Shown here: positions 44,941 through 57,977 of the stretch, one piece after another
Position numbering within the stretch: the stretch's first letter is position 1
How the letters are laid out: each line of letters opens with the position of its first letter
Assembly (NCBI GenBank): GCA_933228895.1
Contig: OW121851.1
Location: 114,659,271 to 114,723,270 of the forward strand
Source: Platycnemis pennipes
Lineage: Eukaryota; Arthropoda; Insecta; Odonata; Platycnemididae
Direction: 5' to 3'
Length of the DNA stretch: 64,000 nucleotides
Position numbers and translations under genes: made by a program
Notes under the pieces: model-generated
What the model was told of the DNA's origin: nothing
Database searches by the model: none
The model's input: the letters and a program-made list of their open reading frames with translations, nothing else

Positions 44941-47760
44941 GAATATGAATTTGTGGGAGATTTAAGGAACATTATTGTAACTTTCCTAGAATGCATATAG
45001 TTTTTCTCTAGTTCTAATACTAATTCATATTACTGAACACCATAAATATGCACTGTGATCAAAATGAATCAATGTCTACCCACTAGTTTTAATTTTAAAT
45101 ATTGCTGGCTTGCACAATACTCTGTATAGATAAAAGGTAAGTTTGATATTTTAAAAGCTAGAATTATGATTCCTTTGAGTTTAGAACATTTCGACTACTG
45201 ATTTTGCAAATAAGCCTGCATTCCATTATTTATGTGAGCGATTATTTTTTCATCTTCTCATTTTCATCGTATTTTATTCAACTCTTGTTCTCACTCCCAA
45301 TCAGTGTTCTATCCCATTTACTAATAGCCTTCATTTCAGCCACAATGTTTCCCAAAGGATTGGAATTATCACGATAATTTTCCAAAAATATGCCCATTTC
45401 AAAAAAGTGTAAACAGTCATCTCTCTGGAGACTTAGGAGTTTGCGTTGAGAGCTGCGGTAATTCCTTTTCGAATTTTTGTTTTCCAAGAGTGGAATCTCT
45501 GGATAAATGTGTTTTTTGCGGGCTGAAAAACAAATAGTATGATTGCGATCGGCTCTGAGTAACTAGTGATAACGCCCTATGGTGGAATCAGCGTAAACGA
45601 CAAAACAGTTTTCAAACTATGGAAGGAAAGGTAGCAGTTCTGGAGAAGGACCAATGACAAAAATAATGAAGACTCCCAAATTCACGAAGTTGTAATCGGA
45701 TCAACTCGCGGTTCCATAATATTTATTTGAAAATTCGTCGCAAGAGCAGCAATACGGTTACGTTTCCGAGCGCGCATCGGTTGTGTGGTCTAGTTTTTCA
45801 AATATCATTTCCCAACAAAGAGGAGAAAATTTCAGCAAGTGCGTAATATTAATACATTAACGTAATAATACGTAACAGTAATAGGTCCACATAACCAAGA
45901 AACACGTAACAATAATAGGTTCAGATTAAATGGTGTATCGACAACTACTGTCATTTCACACCAAACGTTGTCCACATTAAACTTTAGCTAATAATTCTGC
46001 AATGCATTGTTGCAAAAATATAACTTATAAATAAAAATAAGTAAGTATGTAAGAGTATCGCCAAATATGGACATTTCATACCATTTATAGCCTACAGTAT
46101 ATTGAAGTCACTGATTGGCATAGTAGTAAACATATACGTTAAAATATTAAATTTTATTTTAAAGGCGGAAAGACATCCCGAGGCTTAGGTCGTCAGGGAA
46201 GTTACCTATACTTGATTCCTTTATTTCCTGATGCTTATCCCGTCGCGCGCAGTTGGGTTTTTTGTCACACTCCGTCAGCAAGAATATCGTACGCTGAGAG
46301 GACTGTCATCAACTTTAATCCCTGCGAAGAAGTAGTAAGAATAGAGTAGGATATAATTCCTGGCAATTCGCCCATTTAAATTACCGATTACAATTCTTAA
46401 CGTTTTCAGTGTCAATATATACGTTGGTAGAAGCAATTAGAGCTACTCCTAACAACCCCTCTATTGTGTTAGCCTAATCATGTGTATTCCTCTCATCTAA
46501 ACATTAATTCTGACAGTCAAAAGATACAATTATCTGCTGCTAGAATGAGAATATGTTGTTTATGCACAAGTACTCACACGTTTCTAACTCTTTCTCAATA
46601 CCTGAAGCAGCGTGTCATTCCTAGCTTAATAAAATTGCTATTTATCATATGTGTCCGTTTGTCATATACTAGAATACTAGGATACAAATCAATTGCATCT
46701 ATCAATTACATACTATCCCTTAGTCGGTTTAGACGGGGTGTATAGCAAGTGATTCCTATTCATAAAAAAGTAATTATTGGTGTTCGGCAAGAGGTAAACT
46801 ACCATATTTTTACAAAAAAAGTAAATATTATCAAGTAATAAATATTCTTCGGATTTGAAGAGTGTTAGCCGACTACACTTGGAGTTCAGTTGCCAATTTT
46901 TCGCTAAGTTCTATTAGGATACAGGGCTGAATATAATGCACATCTAAATACAATAGTATTACTCTTGAAAAACGTTCTACCAAATGATCTCTAAGCAACA
47001 ATGTATGAGATATTGACATTTATGGAGAATATTATTCAATGTAAAACGATTCGTTATGTGTAGAATTGTCTACCGAAATTAATGAAAGCTACGTTTCACT
47101 TGTATTGAAACGAGCATCTCTAGACGTGAAATAATAGCTACCACCACTTCTGTCGTCCAAACTCATAGTCCCCTTGTGTTTTCATTCCGTTTCCTTGTAG
47201 CGAGAACACCGACGGAGACCGTTTCTGGGAATGTCCTCGCCTTCGCTCACTTTCACTTTTCCTCAATTGGGCACGGGAGAGGCCCTAATGAACCTTTATT
47301 TTTCCTCGTTGGAAGCGCTTTTCGAGGTAGCGCGAGAGATAGTGTATGCTGGAAAAAGACATGGACGAGCACAATTTCTTTAACTGAATCATTTCACTGC
47401 AACAACTTGAGTTCTTTGATGGTGTTTAGTCAGCCAACTTCTGCATTTAATAGCCTATTTTAAGTATGAAGTTAGAACAAAGAATAGGAGCGATTGCAAA
47501 AACCTTATTTCACCATTAATTGTATCTAAATAGCTGTAAATAATAGTTTAGAAACAGGTTCAAATCATTTCCATGCGGGGAAAAGTCCAAATTAAAATTC
47601 AGAACATGTTTGGTGATAGTTCACCCCCTGCCATATATCCTCGAAGTGGCTTGGAAGGTAGTCAGTAGATACAGATGGAGCAAATCAAAAATAAATGAAT
47701 ACCACCAGGCTTGATTTCAAGTATAATTATTAAACAAAAAGGTTTTCAGGCGTAAAAATT
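44941..47760. other. No gene recognised
   Basis: AT-rich spacer. A small imperfect direct repeat (ACGTAACAGTAATAGGTCC and ACGTAACAATAATAGGTTC) lies near 45870-45925. Confidence 0.45.
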
Positions 47761-47825
47761 GGTACCTCTGAGAAGTAAGTGTAAGCTCTGAGAAGTAGGT
47801 AGGCTCTGAGAGGTAGGTCTTACGA
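47761..47825 (+). repeat. Short tandem repeat, three GCTCTGAGAAGTAGGTAG-like units
   Basis: Three imperfect copies of CTCTGAGA(A/G)GTA(A/G)GT follow each other with small insertions, immediately before a tRNA-like segment at 47830-47900 (AGCGTTGAGCC, then GGTTCAAATTC), probably a decayed SINE. Confidence 0.7.
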
Positions 47826-47900
47826 TGGAGTAAAAGATCCGTGAATAGAGCGTTGAGCCACGAATTGTACGTCAACGGTTCAAATTCTGGAGAGGCCTGC

Positions 47901-50208
47901 ACCATAATTGACTGAGAATTCAGAAGTGGCACTGAAAGAGGACCCTCCGACCTCAGTGTGAATTTTACGTTATGTTTAGCGTAGTGCTTCTGAGCTACGT
48001 TCTTAACAAATAGGCCAACCTTTGGATTGAGCGATGAGGGAAAAAAACATTATCCTATTTAAAGGTACATGCCAACAGTACCCAAGAAAATATCTCGCAA
48101 AAGTTGGTTTTTGGCGTTTTTAAATGCATTCCATATAATTAGGAACTAAGGTGAACAGCCAATTTTCTTAATGGTTAATGGCTAATTCTTCACTTAACAC
48201 CGGCACCCAAATAGCGCCGGAAATTCCTTTTTTAGCCAAATAGAACAGTCCAAACCTACAATAATCCGTAGGCCCTGTAGCCACAAAAGTTTCTAATCTA
48301 AGACTCAGATAAACTTTGGATATCAGCCTTAGCCTATAACCATAGTGCTAATACCCATAGCACCCGTACTAATACTAGGGGTATAACGATTGTACACTGA
48401 TGTGTTCACATATTCTTTTTCTATTTGGGCTTTTACTGTATAGAATTTGTTCCCCCATTTTTGATCTCTGACTACGTTTAAAGCACCATTAGCAGCCTTA
48501 AAGTTTCAAGTGCTTTCCTCCTTACTCACTACTTACTCATCATCACGCCTCACTCTCTATATTACAGCTGATTCATTAGAAAACGTTCAAGAACGACTTG
48601 CGTTGCAAGTTAATGTGCCACGGCTTTTTGGGCAACATGTAAATGTATGGCTTTGTTTTTATAGTAATGCGCCTTTAGTGTGCCACTTATCAGTGATCGT
48701 AAATATTAAAAGTATAAAGGAAATATTTTTTCAAAGACAATATTTTATTTCGCAATTATTTCTTTTCTACATTTTTGTTCGCCATTATAGTTAAAACGAC
48801 CAAATAAACCTCCGTAATGAAGCACGCTCAACTGAATTTTCAAGCCTCGAGAATAGCGTAAATTTAACGTTAATGGTACAGGAATATAAATCTACCATTT
48901 ACTCACAAGCCTCACAAGACAATGCCAACGTTTGCATATTTCTTAACTATTGTGATGTAAATCTTTCTAATTTTCCATCATTTACTGGTTCGGAAAATTT
49001 AATGAAACTAATAACATAGAAACTATAACTAACAATCATGGCAATGATCATTTTCCATATTCTACTGCAAGATGATTATAGCTCAATACTGTCATGATCA
49101 AGAACTGTCTTTTGTGTATTTATACTTAAAAGCTTACGAACCTATAAATCGTTTCAACACCGAAAAATTTAAAGTTACGGAAGAAGATCATTTATATACG
49201 CATGCATAGAGCCTGCCGTCTTTGATTGTAATATATGAATGCCCAGTTGAGCAAATTCATGAGGATACTTCCACAATGTATGGTAGAAAATCTAAGAAGA
49301 GAATAATTCCCCTTAAACGAATGAACTTCTTTCCTGCTTCACTTTTACACCATGGGGAAGACGCAAAAGTTCGTCGACTTTACATATCTGATAACGGGCG
49401 GAAGGACAAGTATTTATGGCATCCCCTTAACCCATCACAGCTATCAACTCTAAGGCTATCAACAGTAAGGGAGTCCATCTCGGGAACTTGTCCCACCTTC
49501 CTATCTCTTTTTCCCTTCCCTCATTTCATATTAAATTCACCTTCATTTCATCAGAGCACTGGCGAAAAAGCGAGCATATTTTTGTCAACTAAAATTACTT
49601 TGCTCCCATGGGAAACCAAAGTTATAGTGTTGAATAGAAGATTTCCACAGAGAAAAAAATCAACCTTGACCCGGACCTACTTGTATTGTGCATTTCAGCT
49701 GGTGACTCCGATAAGCAATTTGTGGCTAGTTTGCAATTCTGAAACTATACTTTTCATGCTAGTTATAGGTAAGACCCATTTAAAATTATACATTTCATAG
49801 GAAATAACAAAACGGTAAATTCGACCGGAGAACGGTCAGAACAGAGAAATGAATAGATATAAGAACATCCGATAGAAGGAGGTGTACCGATAATTAATCT
49901 CCGTCGATAAACAATAACAATCCTTTCAATATGCCTTTATTTGTTTGTGCTCTCCAGTACCTTACTAGGTACTCTTGTGCACGGCAATTGCCCCAAGTGA
50001 TCGGACTGGTGTACTAAACTGACAAAATCACTGACATCCTATACCCAGACCCAGGGTTATAATTTCGTCATTCTTTCGAAATCATTTTATTATACGTTTT
50101 TCAGGTTATCTTTGCATCGTCTTTTCGCCTTGGTGTGTCCCTGCTATTCTCATTCGCTGCAATATTCCTCTATCTAAATTATCAATTCTACCAGCGTTTG
50201 CGAAAAAG
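47901..50208. other. No gene assigned; one long open frame
   Basis: An uninterrupted plus-strand frame of 192 codons spans 49222-49800. It opens at TTG, contains no recognised motif and has no evident splice context. The rest is featureless AT-rich DNA. Confidence 0.45.
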
Positions 50209-50350
50209 TAGAAATTAAAATTATAAAAATTAAAATTAAACTAAAATTAAAATTAAATTAAATTAAACTAAAATAAATTACATTAAAATTAAAGATTAAA
50301 TTAAAAATTAAAATTAGAATAAAAAAGTCGAAATTAAAATTAAAAAGTGC
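50209..50350. repeat. AAATTA low-complexity tract
   Basis: About 140 bp built of AAATTAAAATTA-like words with almost no G or C, followed directly by GC-richer sequence. Confidence 0.9.
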
Positions 50351-50494
50351 TAATGTAATGTACGTTTTCAAAATATTCCTGATTTTCCCTGGAGCATGGG
50401 CGCATGATTTCCTAGTTCCATTTAGATCAGTTTCCTCCCCAAGTAAGAAGTCACATTTCACTCCGTCTGAGACGTGAATAATTTTTCGCCCCAG

Positions 50495-50665
50495 GTTGAG
50501 GGAAGTGTAACCACGACTTTGAGCGGGAGGATGCGACTTAATAACCGTGCGACGTTATCTTCCTTTGTGATCAACGTCAAGAGCGTATTGTGCACGTCCG
50601 ACCGTGAGATCCAATTCCCGCAAAATGTGCTCGTTCTAAAAACGAGGGCGGTACAAAGTGGACCG
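50495..50665 (+). CDS. Probable internal coding exon of an unidentified gene
   Basis: The stretch is bounded by acceptor TTTTTCGCCCCAG and donor CCG|GTATGA. It is exactly 171 bp (57 codons), open in phase 0 at both ends, and the frame closes at TGA just inside the downstream intron. The translation begins VEGSVTTTLSGRMRL and has an alternating hydrophobic pattern (SSFVINVKSVLC, FPQNVLVLKTRAV) suggestive of beta strands, with one Cys. Third positions are 33/57 G or C, above the local background. The minus strand is also open here, so strand choice rests on the splice sites. No family is assigned; a secreted or extracellular domain is conceivable. Confidence 0.45.
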
Positions 50666-53600
50666 GTATGATACTTGATTACGTGAATGCAATCGGGACT
50701 CCATTGCAAATTGCGCCTCCACAAAGAGCTTTGGCGACCGGCTGATGTTATAGTGTTGGTAAGTTATAGTGCTTCTGCGGCCGGTATCGCAGAACACGTC
50801 CAGTCATGATAAACTATACCTCACACAAACCTTTTGGTCACTCTATACGCTCCGTGCATTACATCGCATGGCCAGAGTAAAGAACCTTGATGGATGCACC
50901 GTGCTCCATAAGCAAAAGGCTGGGCATTCCTGTACAAACTTAAATTTTCAATCACAATGTCACTCTATGCCTCCCCAGAAAGCCTCCTAGAAGTTTTTTT
51001 TAACGGAATATTTCGGGAAGAGTAAGGATTTCATGAGTTGGACGGTGTGCCTTCAGTTTCTATTATACACTATATTTCGCAAAAATAGATAACAACTAGT
51101 TGGTTCTATCTTTCTTTTTTCTTCTTACTTTACGTCTACACAATACCCTATATTGCATCTCAGGGGTATTCGGTGGACTCGGTAATGTATTGGTAACGGA
51201 CTGGATAATGAAAAGAATAGGGGTACATCATATTTCTCATAACTGTTTTTAAAACTAATAGATAAAATCTTCCTGTACCAAAAATGTTTAATAATATTTA
51301 AAATTGTAAAGCAGTGTCCTTTATCAGATGCATTTTATTTTATCAAAGTGTAACATTTATTGGTGGTGTTTCGCAAACCTCTGCTCAAATCTGTATAATA
51401 TACTTGAACTAGTGAAGTTACTTGATCAATTCCCAAGAGGAATAAAGAAATTTGTACCGTTATGGCAAGTTACTTACCAGTTCATCCTTTAATATATCAT
51501 TGTAAAAACTGTGAGAGATGCTGATGTTTTTTATATGCCTGAAAGTTATTTGCAATCCATTGGACATAAATCATAAAGTGAGTTACGATAGACGTAACAA
51601 TTTCTTCCGCTTTTATTGCCACCATAGATGTTTGATTCACCTTCGTTCAAAACTAGCTTTTGTAATGGATGGATAATCATTTAATTGTAATACTTTAGAA
51701 AATCGGTTGACATATTTGTAAAGGGCATGGACCAAATGTATTATATGATTTTTAAAGTCAGGTTTCATCATAAATAAAATTCAATAAACTTGAAGCCCTG
51801 AAGATTGATCTATGGATATTCAAAACGTTGGCATAAGTTTTGGCATTTTAACTATAATTAACCTAAACTCCTGGCAATAAAAAATATACATGAAAGAGGT
51901 CGAGAAAACAGATCATATGAATTAATAGTATATTGCTAGAGTCTTTCATGAAACGCAATAAAAATATGCTTCAAATATTAGCTTTTACGTTTTTATAGGT
52001 TATTATATCTTGATTCTTTAAACGCATTATAAAATACGAGTCCATATGGGACAACTCGTCCCGAGCGGCTTAGAGGAGTCAGTCAAAGACTCCAACGTGA
52101 ACCATCATCGACGGTTAGCGCACCTACGTGTCATGAGTCACGCCTAATTAAAGCCACTACCCGAGATCGTCAAGATGTCGCAGCCACACAACTTGGGTGG
52201 CGGTGGTTGAGGATTGGGGTGTCAAAGTGTCAAGGTGAAAGCAAGGAAGGCAACTGTGAGAGAGGAGGGATTTGGATATGGCTGTGAGATGCAAGCGCCT
52301 GGAAAAATACATGAATTCGATAATCAAAAAAAAATGTTTCCGACTCACCGAAAGAAGGCACCAAAAGGTTGAGATTACAAATAATGACGCGAAGAGCATA
52401 AAAAACAGGGCAAGAGGGAAAGATGAAATTGAAAATTAGAGAGAAATGAAAAATAGGTTTGGCGGCAAATTAACCTTCATAATTTGGAGACAATCATTGC
52501 TTCGTGGATGATGTTCTTTCTGGAGATTTTTATAGCTTTTCAATTTCTATGAGGTGTTTACAATGCTGTAAATGATTTGGGATGAAGATTTCCATAACCT
52601 TAATGAAGAGGCACAATTAAATTGTATCTAAGCTACTACTTTCTTCCCATACTTATCAAGGTTTAGCGTATCACTGAATAGGCCATGTATGTATTTCCCT
52701 TTTACAAATAATATGGATGAAAGCAAGTTAGTAGGTCAACATTCCCCTCCAAATGCTCTATTTTCCAAGCAAACGAGATTTATTGGTTGTCTTCAGCATT
52801 TCTGTGTTCTTTATTCGGTGAATGCTTCAAGAAAAGTTCATTAATGGAATTATTCAATATTTATCCACAAAAAAACCTTTCTAAACACTGAATATACAGT
52901 TTCCAATTATATTTCAAAACCACTTGAATTAATCATTTATAGCTCTACCAGTTTCAAGCCAGATAGGGTAGTCCTTTGTGGCACAATGCGATCATAAGTG
53001 AAAACATGAATTATCGCGTATGTATTTGGAGTATTTACGGAAAGAAACAAAAAAATGACGGGAAGCCTTACGGCAGTGAATTCCATTTACATCTCTGATA
53101 GTATGACTCGTGACAGTTGAGGCAGACACATTGGCAATTAGTGAAGTAATATTTGGATAAGGGTCAAAACTTGTACATCAAAGCACTATACAACCTAATA
53201 AACGTTCCGTTACAGATACACATCTATTCCAATCGAAAAACTTATTTATAATCACTACTACATTTATTTAAAAGCAGTAGGTGAATGTATAAAATCTTTC
53301 AGAATATCTGTGAAGCGTAAATTTTGAATTTTTAACATGATATAACATGTTAATTCTTGATATAATAAAACTTTCATGGTAATTGTACTAAAAGAATCCT
53401 GAACTTCTCTCTGGTCATTCGAAAAAAGGAGAGAATTTTAGAGCACATGAAAAATTTGGCAATAAAAGTGCCCGAAGACCAGAAAGTAAACAAGTTGGAT
53501 GTAAGATTAGTTTGAATGAGCTTCCAAGAATTTGACGGTTGCAATTTTATGAAAGTTAAATTCAATAACAATTCACGCAAATTTATCATAGATATGGAAT

Positions 53601-54078
53601 GCGCATCACCATCTAGGCATTTAAAATTTCATCACTATAATCAACAATATTCTCATTTTAACGCACTGTAAATCTGTTTAAAAACTGCCCGGTATGATAA
53701 AATATATTATGATCTCCGTAAAGAGCTTATTCACGACGTGAAATTATTTTTTTATTTTAACAAGGCAATGTTAAAGCTACCCACCACTGGGTACATGATC
53801 TTCATAAGCTTTAGTTAAGTCTTTATAAGGTTTCAAAAAGGAACCAAAAAAAAATAGGTCAGGTCCCCGACATCCTTTTCCATATTTAAAAGGTCCTTAG
53901 GATTATATTCAAAGATGATCAATGAATGAGATCTCTCATGCACTTCTACGACACTGGTTCATTAGCTGTTTAATCTAACTGGGCACCCAGCTCCTAAAAT
54001 CTAATTCGTTTGGCCTACCTAGAGCGGAATAACCTACATAGGCACCTGGATACTAACGACCACACGCGTCACCGGCAG
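50666..54078. other. Possible intron, featureless
   Basis: AT-rich; a minus-strand open stretch at 52157-52399 has no motif. Confidence 0.4.
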
Positions 54079-54159
54079 GTCCCTAGCGCAGCGGTTGACG
54101 ACAGGTCGTTCTTCAAGCATTATCAGCTGACGAAACGCCAGACAGCGTCCTGCAAGAAC
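54079..54159 (+). CDS. Candidate coding exon, prohormone-like, gene unknown
   Basis: Acceptor-like CACCGGCAG precedes 54079 and donor-like AAC|GTGATG follows 54159. The 81 bp between are 27 codons in phase 0, and 20 of 27 third positions are G or C, far above the AT-rich surroundings. The translation contains DDRSFFKHYQLTKR followed by QTASCKN: a dibasic KR site and then Gln, as where a prohormone is cut to leave a pyroglutamate N-terminus. The frame stays open to a TAA at 54222, but third positions turn AT-rich after about 54175. The frame is also open upstream to 54010, so the true start could be earlier. No known peptide family matches convincingly. Confidence 0.35.
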
Positions 54160-54853
54160 GTGATGTGGTTTTCCGAAATATATGACTATGAACACCACCC
54201 ATTTGCATTAAAGAGGAAATAAAAATCAGTTCATTGGTGGCACCGGAATATTTATTACAACACCCTAGTTTTTCTTGTGATTATTGCGTGAATACTTGTC
54301 TTTTTGACTTTCCTCGCCAACTTTTCTAATTGATAGTGAATTATTGATTCAGCAATCTATCATCTAAGTGGCTGAGGCTTACATCAAGCCTAACACTTAA
54401 AAAAATAAATTACTGAATGAAGATACCAAATAAAAAGTTACTAACAATTACTGTCAAATTTACAGTCGTGGAACAAAATCGATGCCATTTTTAACTTACA
54501 TGTAACGTTTTAATACTAGCATTAAACTCTTTTTTCCAACAAAATGTCATTAATTCCATACTCTGATAAGAGGGAGGGAAATCTAAGTTTCTAATATCAG
54601 AGTAAATAAATCGTGAGAAGGAATAAAACAAAGTCCTGTTCTCCTCTAAATAGTCGATTGATCTAGCTCAGTTTTTTGTACGTTTTAACCAAGAAGCGTA
54701 TAATCACACTGTTTCTGAATACATTTTAATATAATCCATATTCATTTATTTTTGCGGGTACGGTTGATAGTCTTTTCAAATTTTCGTGTGGACCTCATGG
54801 TTTTCCACAATGTTCTCTCCCTTCTCGCGCTTTTCTCTTAAAAAAGCACGTTA

Positions 54854-54895
54854 TCTCTTCATGTTTACGAAGAAATACGTAAACATGAAGAGATT
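54854..54895. repeat. Perfect 17 bp hairpin at a retrotransposon boundary
   Basis: ATCTCTTCATGTTTACG (54854-54870) and its exact complement (54879-54895) flank an 8 base loop. The right arm doubles as the start of the RTE-like fragment that follows, so the left arm may be an inverted scrap of the same element. Confidence 0.85.
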
Positions 54896-54968
54896 AGCTG
54901 ATAAGAGAATTGGGTGGTGAACTGCGTCAGTCAATCTTAGGAATGTTGGCCTGTGATGATAATGATGA
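54885..54968 (+). mobile_element. RTE-like retrotransposon 3' end
   Basis: ACATGAAGAGATTAGCTGAT, then GGTGAACTGCGTCAGTCAAT, TTAGGAATGTTGG and a GATGATAATGATGAA tail correspond position by position to the family's last codons and tail, with many substitutions. It is an old, 5'-truncated copy. Confidence 0.75.
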
Positions 54969-55382
54969 AAGTACGTATATTTAGGCGTTAATATAATGTA
55001 GTAATTTAAAAGAATGTAAATTTTTCACTGTTTAAAATAAACTTTGTTCATTAGCTGAGAGTTGTTATTCTACTGTAAATGAAGACGTACTTGCAGTAAT
55101 AATCATGAAACTTCCAACCAGGATTGCTTGCAACAAGCAACATGGAATATTTCCAACCACTCTGAATTATGGAAAATCTTTTCACCCCTTCAATGAATTA
55201 ATTGATACTACCTTTACCAGCTTAAAAAAACACCTCGAATATTTAACGATGGAAGTATATCATGAACTGATACAATTAATTTCTTTGAACCTGGTTTACT
55301 TTATCCATGCTTGGCTCTGATCTATCACCCTTAAATCTTTTATCCACCGAATCCATTGATTGTGGAAAGGTGGAGGTCAGTC

Positions 55383-55445
55383 ACCAGTGACCTTCGGGAA
55401 CTAACACGCGACCTGGATGGTGAAGTAGGACGCCTCCTGCTGCAG
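55383..55445 (+). CDS. Candidate exon with GC-AG type donor, gene unknown
   Basis: Twenty-one codons read TSDLRELTRDLDGEVGRLLLQ without the last residue needing change, ending at CTGCAG|GCAAGT, the consensus of the rare GC-AG donor class. The frame closes soon after (ASEIR, then TAA), as expected beyond an exon end. An AG directly before 55381 could be the acceptor, entering in phase 1, but the tract before it is not pyrimidine-rich. The charged, leucine-spaced sequence could be helical. Function is unknown. Confidence 0.3.
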
Positions 55446-57355
55446 GCAAGTGAGATAAGATAAAACTGTTGCGACCGTCCTTTATCCCAGGTATACCTCG
55501 GACCAAAATACATACTTTTATCAGTTCAACGCTCCTTTTTAAGTCCGGCAGCCAACGCTCAAAAGAATTCCGCCCACGGAATTTCCGGGAAACGATTCTT
55601 TAACACTCACCTAAATCCAAACCGTTGATGTCTACGCATGACCTGCGATCGAAACCAAATACGTACATGTAGAGATTAATTATTATTCTCTCAATACTCT
55701 CTCATACACATTTAAATCATCAACCGATGCGAGAAAAGTCACGAAAATTTCTTTTTGCCTGGAATCGAGGGTAAACATATTTGAAAGTTGCATCTCAGTT
55801 GACTTCGAGGACACGATCGATTGATTAAAAATGTTTGCTATGTTTCACTTAAGCAAATGCAGTGTTTGACGATACTTAAAATCCGCAAGCCAAAAATGGT
55901 AAAATGACGCAGTATTTGAGAAGAAGAGTTAAATTTAAAAACGGGTGATCATATGCATCTTTCTCGCCCAAAGAAAGGCACGGTAATTCCCTTCAGGAAG
56001 CCTTACCATTTATACTTATGTTATTTGCGCCTTACTATCAGAGGACTTGCGTGGAACTCTGACCCGACTCACAATGTTACCAGCTTTTCTTCTATCCTTG
56101 GTTCGTTAAGCATAATAAGCATAAATTACCACGTGATCGGCGATGTCGTACAGTTTAAGTCTGAAAAAACATCCTCTGTATTTAAAATATTTGAGCCGCA
56201 AATACATTCACGGACACCACGTTCGGTGTAATTCAAAGTGTTCTCACAGTTATTCTCCGTAGCCTTCATTATATTGGGCTAAGAGTCCTAAATTTGGATT
56301 ATTTTAACCAAATCATCATACGTACGTAAACATAAAAAATAAATATTTAATAATAATTCCATCAGACTCCGCGATGAGAAAATTTTTGGACACTGCTGCT
56401 GTCACAATATTCTCATACGTATTTTTGTTGCCATTCAGATATGACCGTGGTAAATATCCCACCTGTGTTTGAAAAACCACTTTTCTGAGTTTCTTCGGGC
56501 TTTCTTATGCTTGGAAACACTTCCGAGTTTCGCGCAACCCCCGTGCCCGATGCTTCCATTCGGTGACCTATGGGAATGGAGGCGGGAACATCGTCCGCTA
56601 TCCTAACGCGGCTAGTAAAATAAAGCTACAACATTTTTCCTAGAGTTGGTAATGATTAGAACACATCCGTATAAATCTGGGTAAATTTTTCCACAGCAAA
56701 TGACTGCACACTCCCTTCCAACCTCTTCACAAAATCCAGCTTTGAACCAGTGTCTTCCCACAGCATTACGAATGAGAAGTATTTCCGCGTGAGAAAATAT
56801 GGCAACATCCATTAAGTTCCCCTGTACTTCTTGAACAGACACTGATCATGAAGTTATGGTGGAAAATTCCGAGATAATCGGAAACAATTTAAAAAATCAT
56901 AGAAGCTGTAATTGCAAGGACCACTTATTAGCCATAAACCATGCCCTAATTAGTGTTCCCTGCAGTTAAAATTCCTCCGATCAAGTAATGGATGGGAAGT
57001 TAATTAGCTGAGGAACACGAGTCAATGGAGCTCAAAGGAATATAATAAAAAATTATATCAAATACTTCCTCCCCGCAATGCAGGTCAAAAATCCTATAAG
57101 AAAAAAATCATTAGTTTAAAGCTCACTTGCTTTATTAAAATAAATAAGTCTTCTTTTCATTACTTCAGTAAAATTTTATACGTTAAGTTTTCCGGTATCA
57201 CTTCGTGGAACAGTATTTCTGAGGAAACAATTAAAATAATTTGCGTAGTACACATTCAAATTTATTAATAATGACCCAAGTGTCAACTTGGGAAGAATAT
57301 GATGACTAAGATGGTGAGGGAGTTGGAGAAAACTTACTGGTGAAGTTGGTATATG
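55446..57355. other. No feature recognised
   Basis: AT-rich spacer with one slightly GC-richer patch at 56510-56620 that has no supported exon. Confidence 0.45.
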
Positions 57356-57365
57356 TCTCCATTCC

Positions 57366-57977
57366 TCATCATCACCATCGGTCAATAATCCTAGAATTGT
57401 TTAGACGCAGCCCTCCACTCGATTCTTCTATCGACCAACCTCTTCATATTGACGTAGCTCCTCTCTTTTATATCCTTCACAACTTGCTCCATATACCTCA
57501 TACGAGGCCTGCCTTTTCCATTCTTCCCGTTCACTTTCCCTCGAATATTTTCTTCACCAGGCCATCGTGTCTTAAGATCTGGCCTATTAAGTTGTCCCGT
57601 CTTCTTTTTAAGGTTTCCAGTAGACGTCTCTTCTCTCCCACTCTTCTTAATACTTCTTCGTCTGTCACTCGATCAATCCATTTTATCTTCATCATTCTTC
57701 GGTAGCACCTCATTTCAAATGCTTCCAGCCTGGACTTCTCTGCTGCTGTTATTGTCCATGTAGTAGCTGCCATATAGTAAAATGCTCCAGATGTATGCTC
57801 TAATTGAAATTTTTCCTCACTTCCACGCTTGTATTTGCAGCTGTAAGCAGAAACATCTTCTGGTAAAAATTCCCCTTTTGCTTGGGCAATTCTACTGGAA
57901 ATTTTCTTTTACTTCGTCCATCGCTGGTTATTCGACTTCCCAGGTAGCAGAACTCTTCCACTTCCTCGAATTTTTGT
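57366..57977 (-). mobile_element. RTE-like retrotransposon copy with 10 bp target duplication
   Basis: The minus strand encodes EEVEEFCYLGSRITSDGRSK, a degraded middle, then WTITAAEKSRLEAFEMRCYR, IKWIDRVTDEEVLRRVGEK and LIGQILRHDG; the distal part (GRPRMRYMEQ-like through the AASK-type end) is shifted in frame. TCTCCATTCC flanks it at 57356-57365 and 57978-57987, marking a 5'-truncated insertion of about 610 bp. Confidence 0.88.
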
